Shown here: positions 1 to 5,013 of the stretch, one piece after another
Position numbering within the stretch: position 1 is the stretch's first letter
How the letters are laid out: every line of letters starts with the position of its first letter
Source of the DNA: Flavobacteriales bacterium
GTDB lineage: Bacteria; Bacteroidota; Bacteroidia; Flavobacteriales; BACL11
Assembly (NCBI GenBank): GCA_002724895.1
Contig: PBQB01000107.1
Coordinates: 1 to 9,349 of the forward strand
DNA: 9,349 nt
Direction: 5' to 3'
Notes under the pieces: model-generated
The model's input: only the letters and a program-made list of their open reading frames with translations
What the model was told of the DNA's origin: nothing
Database searches by the model: none
Program-made: the position numbers and the translations under genes

Positions 1-491
1 ATTTTTTTTCTTATAAATGAAGCAGAAATATCAATCTGTGGCATATCATGCAAAACCATAATATTTTTCTGATTTCTTTTCACAATTATTCCATTTCTTG
101 GATAAACATAAATAGTGTAATTTTCTAAAATTTGTTTAAAATTTTTCCACATATGTATATTTTCAAAGTTATCTGCTCCCATTATCAAACAAAACTCGTT
201 CTTTGGGTTTTTTTCTTTTAAGGTTAGAAGTGTATCAATTGTATAAGACGGATTTGGCATATTAAATTCTATATCTGTAACCTCTAAGTTTTTGACGCCT
301 TTTATTTCAGACTTTATAATTTGTAAACGAGTCGATTGATCAAGCAAGTCTTTTTTTTCTTTTAAAGGGTTTTGAGGTGATACAACAAAAGTCACCCTGT
401 CTAAATCTGTGAATTCTGCAATGTATGAAGCTATAATCTTATGACCCAAGTGTAGCGGATTAAATGATCCAAAATATAATCCGACTTTCAT
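1..491 (-). CDS. nadD: Nicotinate-nucleotide adenylyltransferase (NadD), 3' end cut off by window edge
   Basis: NadD transfers AMP from ATP to nicotinate mononucleotide, giving deamido-NAD, the penultimate step of NAD synthesis in the cytoplasm. The reading frame begins with ATG at 491 and stays open to the left edge (163 full codons). Residues 8-17 read GSFNPLHLGH, the nucleotidyltransferase (T/H)xGH ATP-binding motif. A GADNF segment followed by a tryptophan (HMWKNF) matches the middle of the family. ISASFIR at 155-161 is the second signature, usually written ISSTxIR. Bacterial NadD is about 190-215 residues, so only the last few dozen residues are missing. The ATG overlaps the gmk stop codon as ATGA, which suggests translational coupling at the end of the yicC-gmk-nadD operon. 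No own promoter is visible. Identification is secure. Confidence 0.95.
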   Translation of the reverse strand, partial: MKVGLYFGSFNPLHLGHKIIASYIAEFTDLDRVTFVVSPQNPLKEKKDLLDQSTRLQIIKSEIKGVKNLEVTDIEFNMPNPSYTIDTLLTLKEKNPKNEFCLIMGADNFENIHMWKNFKQILENYTIYVYPRNGIIVKRNQKNIMVLHDMPQIDISASFIRKK

Positions 492-1054
492 GATTTATTA
501 ATAAAATCAAAAACTAACTTCAATGTGTCTTTACATGCAACATCAAAATTATCATTTATAACTACTTGATCAAAAAATTTACTTTGACTCAACTCTTGTC
601 TTGCTTTTTCAATTCTAATATTTATATTTTCTTCAGAATCTGAACCTCTATTTAGTAGTCTTAGCTTTAAAGCATCAACCGAAGGTGGCATGATAAAAAT
701 TGAGAGACATTTTTCTGAATATTGCTTTTTGATATTCATAGCACCCTCAACGTCAACATCAAACATTACATGCTTTCCATCATTCCAAATTCTTTTAATT
801 TCTGATTTTAATGTTCCATAAAACTTATCTTCATAAACCTCTTCCCACTCTAAAAAATTTCCATTTTTTATATTCTTCTTGAAGTCTTTTAAAGATAAGA
901 AATAATAGTCCTTTCCATGAGTCTCATTCTTTCTCTTATTTCTTGTACATGCTGAAACAGAAAAAGACAACGTTTCTATTTGATTCAATAAAAAATGAGC
1001 TATTGAAGTTTTGCCTGCACCAGATGGCGCTGATATGACAATTAGCTTATGCAC
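488..1054 (-). CDS. gmk: Guanylate kinase
   Basis: Guanylate kinase phosphorylates GMP to GDP using ATP, an essential cytoplasmic step in guanine nucleotide synthesis. The 188-residue product is normal to slightly short for the family. The P-loop SAPSGAGKTS lies at residues 8-17. The GMP-binding region includes S34, T37-R38, the GKDYYF segment around 47-52, E69 and Y79-G80-T81. FDVDVEGA at 98-105 gives the conserved acidic residues, and the R/E-rich lid helix follows near 133-160. The start is GTG, directly abutting the TAA stop of yicC; an in-frame stop lies just upstream and the P-loop begins seven residues in, so no better start exists. Its stop overlaps the nadD start. Expression probably depends on the yicC promoter and on coupled translation. 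Confidence 0.96.
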   Translation of the reverse strand: MHKLIVISAPSGAGKTSIAHFLLNQIETLSFSVSACTRNKRKNETHGKDYYFLSLKDFKKNIKNGNFLEWEEVYEDKFYGTLKSEIKRIWNDGKHVMFDVDVEGAMNIKKQYSEKCLSIFIMPPSVDALKLRLLNRGSDSEENINIRIEKARQELSQSKFFDQVVINDNFDVACKDTLKLVFDFINKS

Positions 1055-1954
1055 TTACAAAACATTTAACAATTGTTCTTTTATTTTTTCTAATTCGTCT
1101 TTCATTTTTACAACTAATTTTTGCATTTCTAAATCTGATGCTTTAGAGCCAATAGTGTTAATTTCTCTTCCTAATTCTTGAGATATAAATCCTAACTTTT
1201 TTCCATTAGGTGAATCTTCTTTAATTACACTTAAAAAATAATCTAAGTGTGCCTCTAATCTAACAATTTCTTCATTTATGTCTTGTTTTTCCAAATAGTA
1301 AATCAGCTCTTGTTCTAAACGATTTATATCAATTGAAACGCCCTCAAGCTGCATAATATTATTTTTTAATTTGTTTTTTACTCTATCTATTCTTTTTTTA
1401 GAAATAGGAGTTAAAATTTTATGTAGCTTTTTAATATTATTAATTGCACCTACAATGTCACTCTGTAGTTTAGCTCCTTCCTGTTCTCGAAAATTCTTAA
1501 CAGATTCAATTGCTATTATTAAGCCTTGTCTAATTTCTTTCCAATTATCTTTGCTTGTTTCATCTTCTACCTTTTGTACAATATCAGGCATGTTTAAAAT
1601 TGCTGGCAATATGTCTTTTTCTCTCTTTAATAATCTAGTCAACCATGTTTGATTTTTATTTCTTTCTTTATTAAAGTCAGAGGCTTGTTTATAATACAAA
1701 TTTAACATCTCTGTATTTATTTTATAATTTGAAATATTTTGTTTTTTTTGTTGCCAAATAAAAACATCTATCTTTCCTCTTTTTAAATTTTTTGCAATTA
1801 TCTGCCTTATCTCAGACTCTCTTTGTCTATAAATAGATGGTGTTTTTAGATTGACATCAATATGCTTAGAATTAAGGGTTTTAATTTCAATACAATATAA
1901 TTCTGAATTAATAACAAACTCACTTCTACCATATCCTGTCATTGAATTAATCAT
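1055..1954 (-). CDS. yicC: YicC/YloC-family endoribonuclease
   Basis: The 299-residue product belongs to the YicC/YloC family; the E. coli member is about 287 residues and has been described as an endoribonuclease involved in RNA turnover. The N-terminus MINSMTGYGRSEF is the family hallmark. The C-terminal block (about 250-299) is also characteristic, with GFISQELGREINTIGSKA followed by a K/E-rich helix that ends the protein. The middle third (about 90-240) is helical and highly charged, as expected. The gene is first in a compact operon: its TAA stop is followed at once by the GTG of gmk. The same association with gmk occurs in many bacteria and suggests co-regulation with nucleotide supply. 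A -7-like promoter element sits just upstream. The RNA substrate cannot be inferred from sequence. Confidence 0.93.
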   Translation of the reverse strand: MINSMTGYGRSEFVINSELYCIEIKTLNSKHIDVNLKTPSIYRQRESEIRQIIAKNLKRGKIDVFIWQQKKQNISNYKINTEMLNLYYKQASDFNKERNKNQTWLTRLLKREKDILPAILNMPDIVQKVEDETSKDNWKEIRQGLIIAIESVKNFREQEGAKLQSDIVGAINNIKKLHKILTPISKKRIDRVKNKLKNNIMQLEGVSIDINRLEQELIYYLEKQDINEEIVRLEAHLDYFLSVIKEDSPNGKKLGFISQELGREINTIGSKASDLEMQKLVVKMKDELEKIKEQLLNVL

Positions 1955-1965
1955 TTTTTTTTTTA

Positions 1966-1973
1966 CAAAGTTA
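1966..1973 (-). promoter_or_regulatory. Probable Bacteroidota -7 element (TAACTTTG) for yicC-gmk-nadD
   Basis: On the minus strand the sequence TAACTTTG matches the Bacteroidota -7 consensus TAnnTTTG exactly. It ends 11 bases before the yicC ATG, so the mRNA leader would be under about 10 bases. I see no TTTG at the usual -33 distance, so support rests on the -7 match and position. It lies in the 30-base gap downstream of the exporter gene, so yicC-gmk-nadD could also be transcribed from further upstream. Confidence 0.45.
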
Positions 1974-1984
1974 GAAAAGTTAAT

Positions 1985-2905
1985 TTATCTTTTTTGTAAT
2001 GGAGAAATACTAACTAGATAAACGCCTATAAAGATTAATATTGCAGAAAAAAATTTCTCATAACTAAGAACGTCACTCTTCATTAAAACCGCAAAGATAG
2101 TCGCTAGAATAGGTTGTAAATAAATATATGTACTTACAGTGGATGCGCTGAGATATTTTAATGCCGTTGTATTACATAGATATGCTAAAACTGTTGTACA
2201 AAAAACAACAAAAACTATTTCAAAAAGGATAAAAGAGGGTATTTTTTTCCATATAACATTTGAAAGCTCATAATATCCAAATGGTGTTACAAATACTAAT
2301 CCAAACATAAAAACAAAAAACATAATTGTAATTGGATGATATTTTTTCATTAATGGTCTTACTAAAACCAAATACAAAGCATAACTACTAGCATTAATTA
2401 AAACAAGTAAGTTCCCAAATCTTGTTCCTAAATTTATAGACATGTCTCCTGTTTGTAAAATTAAAATCAATGCCCCTATCATTGCTAAAAGAATACCAAT
2501 TATTTTTTTAAAAGTTATAATCTCACGAAGTATGAAATATGATAACACAACTACAATGATTGGATTTACAGTCATTATAATTGCCGCGTTTATTGGAGTT
2601 GATAAATTTAATCCATGAAAGAAAAAAAGTTGATTAATTGCAACACCAAACATGCTACAAACAGCTATCTTTAAAAGATCTTTGATTGCAACTTTTTCTT
2701 TTATAAAAAACGCATAGATTAACAAAAATATAATCGATGCTCCTAAAACCCTTAACAAAATAAAACCAGATGGACCTATATAGTCAGGCATTACATCTTT
2801 TGCAAAAGTATAATTTAGAGCATAAATTAAATTGGCTATAAAAAGACAAAAGTGTGCAAAATAATTTTTATGAAACACAAATATTTTTTTGTAAAAATAA
2901 CGCAT
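1985..2905 (-). CDS. EamA/DMT-superfamily permease (RhaT/YdcZ-like exporter)
   Basis: This is an inner-membrane transporter of the drug/metabolite superfamily. The 306-residue chain is almost wholly hydrophobic, with about ten predicted helices arranged as two EamA repeats (about 17-150 and 160-300). Typical signatures are visible: IANLIYALNYTFAK in helix 1, the INAAIIMTVNPIIVVVLSY stretch closing repeat 1 (about 105-123), and ASTVSTYIYLQPILATIFAV at about 253-272, its counterpart in repeat 2. Family members export amino acids, metabolites or purines, but the substrate cannot be read from sequence. The proposed ATG (2905) gives an extra basic/aromatic N-terminus before FAHFCLFIANLIY; a GTG at 2878 would give a more usual length and would clear the divergent promoter. 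It lies 30 bases upstream of yicC on the same strand, so some co-transcription is possible. Confidence 0.87.
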   Translation of the reverse strand: MRYFYKKIFVFHKNYFAHFCLFIANLIYALNYTFAKDVMPDYIGPSGFILLRVLGASIIFLLIYAFFIKEKVAIKDLLKIAVCSMFGVAINQLFFFHGLNLSTPINAAIIMTVNPIIVVVLSYFILREIITFKKIIGILLAMIGALILILQTGDMSINLGTRFGNLLVLINASSYALYLVLVRPLMKKYHPITIMFFVFMFGLVFVTPFGYYELSNVIWKKIPSFILFEIVFVVFCTTVLAYLCNTTALKYLSASTVSTYIYLQPILATIFAVLMKSDVLSYEKFFSAILIFIGVYLVSISPLQKR

Positions 2906-2920
2906 CTTTTAATACTTTTG
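2888..2920 (+). promoter_or_regulatory. Probable promoter of the cystathionine gene: TTTG - 21 bp - TACTTTTG
   Basis: TTTG at 2888-2891 and TACTTTTG at 2913-2920 are separated by 21 bases. Together they match the Bacteroidota pair of a -33 TTTG and a -7 TAnnTTTG. Transcription would start a few bases after 2920, giving a leader of about 20 bases before the ATG at 2946. That is too short to hold a SAM riboswitch. The -33 element lies inside the first codons of the divergent exporter gene if that gene starts at 2905. Confidence 0.62.
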
Positions 2921-2945
2921 CATCAAATAATTTAATTTATACGAT

Positions 2946-4088
2946 ATGAAATTTGGAACAAAAACAATTCATGCTGGATTTGCAGAAGATAAAACTGCAG
3001 GAGCAATAATGCCTCCAATATACCAAACCTCTACTTGTATTCAAAAGTCTCCTGGAAATCATAAAGGTTATGAATATTCAAGAACAGGAAATCCTACAAG
3101 AACAGTCTTAGAAAAAAATGTTGCCTCTCTAGAAAACGGAAAGCATGGTTTTTGTTTTGGAAGTGGATTAGCGGCTATTGATGCAATAATAAAATTACTT
3201 TCTCCTGGTGATGAGGTAATTTCTACAAATGACTTGTATGGTGGATCGTATCGTATCTTTACAAAGATATTTGAAAAATATGGTATTATTTTTCATTTTG
3301 TTGACATGCAAAATTCAAATTGTGTTGAGAAATTAATCAACAAAAACACGAAAATGATTTGGGCAGAAACACCAACCAATCCAATGCTTAACATTGTTGA
3401 TGTAGAAGAGCTATCTAAAATTTCAAAAAAAAATAGATTACTTTTAGTTGTAGACAATACATTTGCCACCCCATATCTCCAAACTCCAATAGATTTAGGG
3501 GCTGATATTGTAATGCATTCCTTAACAAAATATATGGCAGGACATTCAGATTTAATTATGGGGGTGGTAATATGTAATGATAATACTATTGCTGAAAAAA
3601 TAGCTTTTATTCAAAATTCCTGTGGCGCAGTGCCTGGACCTATGGATTGCTTTCTTGCATTAAGAGGAATTAAAACTCTTCATATAAGAATGGAAAGACA
3701 TTCTGAAAATGGTGAAGTAATAGCTAGATATTTAAAAAATCATCATAAAGTTGGACAAGTTTACTGGCCTGGATTTAAAAACCATAAAAATCATCATATT
3801 GCAAAAAAACAAATGAATGCTTTTGGAGGAATGGTTTCTTTTACACTAAAAAGTAATAAATTGAACGATGCAATTAATTTTGTTTCTAACACACATTATT
3901 TCAAACTAGCTGAAAGCTTAGGAGGAGTAGAGTCATTATGTGGACATCCTGCATCAATGACTCATTTAGCAATTCCAAAAGCAGAAAGAGAGAAGACAGG
4001 AGTTGTAGATTCTCTTATTAGACTAAGTGTAGGAATTGAAGATGTTGAAGATTTGATAAATGATTTAGAGACCGCTTTTTCAATTTAG
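2946..4088 (+). CDS. metB: Cystathionine gamma-synthase / gamma-lyase (PLP-dependent Cys/Met enzyme)
   Basis: The 380-residue enzyme has the standard length of the Cys/Met-metabolism PLP family (fold type I, cytoplasmic homotetramer). Visible residues: Y44 and R46 in YEYSRTGNPT (cofactor phosphate, from the neighbouring subunit), the SGLAAI loop at 73-78, Y98 in LYGG stacking on the ring, D170 in VVDNTFATPYLQ pairing with the pyridine nitrogen, K195 in HSLTKY forming the Schiff base, and R359 in LIRLSVGIED binding the substrate carboxylate. GGVESL with E329 followed by HPASMTH is typical of cystathionine gamma-synthases and gamma-lyases rather than methionine gamma-lyases. It could work in transsulfuration in either direction or use an O-acyl-homoserine directly; sequence alone does not decide, so the symbol is provisional. 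It is monocistronic with its own promoter. No clear terminator follows. Confidence 0.88.
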   Translation: MKFGTKTIHAGFAEDKTAGAIMPPIYQTSTCIQKSPGNHKGYEYSRTGNPTRTVLEKNVASLENGKHGFCFGSGLAAIDAIIKLLSPGDEVISTNDLYGGSYRIFTKIFEKYGIIFHFVDMQNSNCVEKLINKNTKMIWAETPTNPMLNIVDVEELSKISKKNRLLLVVDNTFATPYLQTPIDLGADIVMHSLTKYMAGHSDLIMGVVICNDNTIAEKIAFIQNSCGAVPGPMDCFLALRGIKTLHIRMERHSENGEVIARYLKNHHKVGQVYWPGFKNHKNHHIAKKQMNAFGGMVSFTLKSNKLNDAINFVSNTHYFKLAESLGGVESLCGHPASMTHLAIPKAEREKTGVVDSLIRLSVGIEDVEDLINDLETAFSI

Positions 4089-4418
4089 AAAAAAAAAATT
4101 AAATTTAAGTATACGAAAATTAACTTTAATTTCTGTATTTCAATAAAAATGATAAAATAAGTGTTCAGATTGCTAATTTTAGCACAAAAAAAACAATAAG
4201 TGCCTCATTTTCAACCAATTAAAAACGGCCGTAATTTTTAACATTTAAATGTGTAAAAACTAAGTGAAAAATTTAGTTTTACTCTAATCTTACGCAAGAT
4301 AAACAATTGAAAATCAGTTTATTAAAAAAAAAAATACCTGAATTTTTTTTATCAATATTAATTTATCGTACAAAAAAGATTTTTTTAATATGAGTAAACA
4401 ACTCAATAGTTTATGTCA
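4089..4418. other. Gene-free AT-rich interval with several palindromes
   Basis: About 330 bases between the cystathionine gene and the promoter of the first small membrane protein carry no credible ORF on either strand; the longest open stretch is a minus-strand run of about 21 codons. There is no tRNA-like fold. The interval holds homopolymer A and T runs (around 4090-4098, 4324-4334 and 4343-4350), a short hairpin at 4171-4184, and a cluster of three consecutive symmetrical elements at 4219-4282, annotated separately. It could be an upstream regulatory region for the small-protein genes, an unrecognised small RNA, or decayed sequence. Confidence 0.5.
4219..4282. repeat. Three consecutive inverted repeats in the intergenic region
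   Basis: Three symmetrical elements lie end to end. First, 4219-4225 pairs with 4235-4241 (TTAAAAA/TTTTTAA) around a loop containing most of the perfect palindrome ACGGCCGT (4225-4232), whose core CGGCCG is the most GC-rich hexamer of the interval. Second, 4241-4252 is the perfect 12-base palindrome ACATTTAAATGT. Third, 4253-4263 pairs with 4273-4282 (GTAAAAACTAA/TTAGTTTTAC) with one bulged A and a nine-base loop. They lie about 140-200 bases upstream of the -7 element at 4419. Paired operator sites or RNA hairpins are both possible; no known family is recognised. Confidence 0.45.
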
Positions 4419-4426
4419 TATGTTTG
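4419..4426 (+). promoter_or_regulatory. Probable Bacteroidota -7 element (TATGTTTG) for the first small membrane protein
   Basis: TATGTTTG matches TAnnTTTG exactly and ends 30 bases before the ATG at 4457, predicting a leader of about 25 bases. No TTTG stands at the usual -33 distance. The element overlaps an in-frame TTG at 4424, so that upstream triplet would lie before the transcription start. This favours ATG 4457 as the true start. Confidence 0.5.
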
Positions 4427-4456
4427 CGAACAGTATTAACCAAATTATTTTATATT

Positions 4457-4684
4457 ATGGACAATGTATTTAAGTACTTCAACGGATTCTTTAAAGGATT
4501 AACAGGTTTAATTATGTCTCTGTTAGGACTAGGAATTGCTGTTGAAATCGCTTTTGGAGGAGGCCAACTTTTTGGAATAACTGTTATAGATAATGTTATG
4601 GCAGTAATTAATGGTCTTGGCGGTGCAGGATTTGTAGGTTTACTTGCAACTTGTGTATTATGGAATTTACTAACTGCTAAGTAA
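4457..4684 (+). CDS. Small two-helix membrane protein, family unknown (paralog of the gene at 4776)
   Basis: I do not recognise the family. The 75-residue product has two likely membrane helices: about residues 14-33, rich in Gly/Leu and containing E30, and about 54-72, beginning with GLGGAGFVG. A short loop around 34-52 contains GITVIDNV, and the chain ends at a single lysine. There is no signal peptide cleavage motif and no enzymatic motif. ATG 4457 is chosen because the probable -7 element lies just upstream and because, from this start, residues 16-31 align without gaps and at the same numbers with residues 16-31 of the next gene. In that stretch T16, L18, S21, L23, L25, G26, V29 and I31 are identical. 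The gene has its own probable promoter and ends at a strong terminator, suggesting an independent and possibly abundant transcript. It may act as a small oligomeric membrane component, but this is speculation. Confidence 0.72.
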   Translation: MDNVFKYFNGFFKGLTGLIMSLLGLGIAVEIAFGGGQLFGITVIDNVMAVINGLGGAGFVGLLATCVLWNLLTAK

Positions 4685-4707
4685 AATCCAAACTAGATGT
4701 ATTTATA

Positions 4708-4744
4708 ATAAAATAGCCCTACAAAAAATGTAGGGCTATTTTAT
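4708..4744 (+). terminator. Strong intrinsic terminator after the first small membrane protein
   Basis: A perfect 16-base-pair stem is formed by 4708-4723 (core TAGCCCTACA) and 4729-4744 (core TGTAGGGCTA), with a five-A loop at 4724-4728. The GC core is flanked by A on the left and T on the right, so the hairpin has the A/U-tail form on both strands. It starts 23 bases after the TAA of the 4457-4684 gene and ends 31 bases before the next ATG. It should end most transcripts of the first gene and let only read-through reach the second. Confidence 0.9.
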
Positions 4745-4775
4745 ATTCTAGAATTATCATATAAGAATTAGAAAA

Positions 4776-4994
4776 ATGAAAAATTTTTTATCTAACTTAA
4801 TAACTTTAATTCAAAATACAACAAAATTATCTCTTAGCTTTTTGTGCCTTGGAGTAGTTGTTCAAATCCTAATCGATGATAAAATACTAGGTTGGGACCC
4901 TGTTGGAAACATACAAGCTGCCGGAAGTGCATTTGTAGGTGTGATTGCATTAATCGTTCTTTACTTGCTATTCAGTAAAAAAAACAATAATTAG
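4776..4994 (+). CDS. Small two-helix membrane protein, family unknown (paralog of the gene at 4457)
   Basis: The 72-residue product has two predicted membrane helices, at about 18-33 and 49-66, and a lysine/asparagine tail (SKKNNN). It aligns with the preceding protein over both helices. Residues 16-31 match position for position, and the second helix pairs SAFVGVIALIVLYLLFSKK (51-69) with AGFVGLLATCVLWNLLTAK, sharing F, V, G, A, V, L, L and the final K. It therefore arose by duplication of, or shares ancestry with, its neighbour. It differs in the loop, which has D34-D35 and a WDP motif at 40-42, and in having Q30 where the paralog has E30. No TAnnTTTG element is seen upstream, so transcription may depend on read-through of the hairpin. 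It converges on polA, with 19 bases between the two stops. Function is unknown. Confidence 0.7.
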   Translation: MKNFLSNLITLIQNTTKLSLSFLCLGVVVQILIDDKILGWDPVGNIQAAGSAFVGVIALIVLYLLFSKKNNN

Positions 4995-5013
4995 TTACAT
5001 ACAACTATAATAG

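Noticed and set aside
1371..1652. Plus-strand open frame opposite yicC
   Set aside because: It is antisense to a well-supported gene, has no family-like motif, and its hydrophobicity comes from reading A/T-rich lysine/asparagine codons backwards.
2921..2945. SAM riboswitch or other leader element before the cystathionine gene
   Set aside because: The predicted leader is about 20 bases, too short for any known riboswitch.
4096..4132. AAATTAAA/TTTAATTT inverted repeat as a terminator for the cystathionine gene
   Set aside because: The stem is only 8 bp, entirely A/T, with a 21-base loop; such pairs are expected by chance in this composition.
4171..4193. TGCTA-ATTT-TAGCA hairpin as a terminator
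   Set aside because: The stem is only 5 bp and on the plus strand it is followed by an A run, not a T run. No minus-strand gene ends here.
4168..4243. Minus-strand mini-ORF of about 21 codons in the intergenic region
   Set aside because: Too short, no recognisable composition or start context, and it runs through the palindromes.
4424..4456. In-frame TTG start giving an 11-residue N-terminal extension of the first small membrane protein
   Set aside because: The TTG lies inside the probable -7 element TATGTTTG. The ATG at 4457 also gives gap-free residue-by-residue alignment with the paralog.
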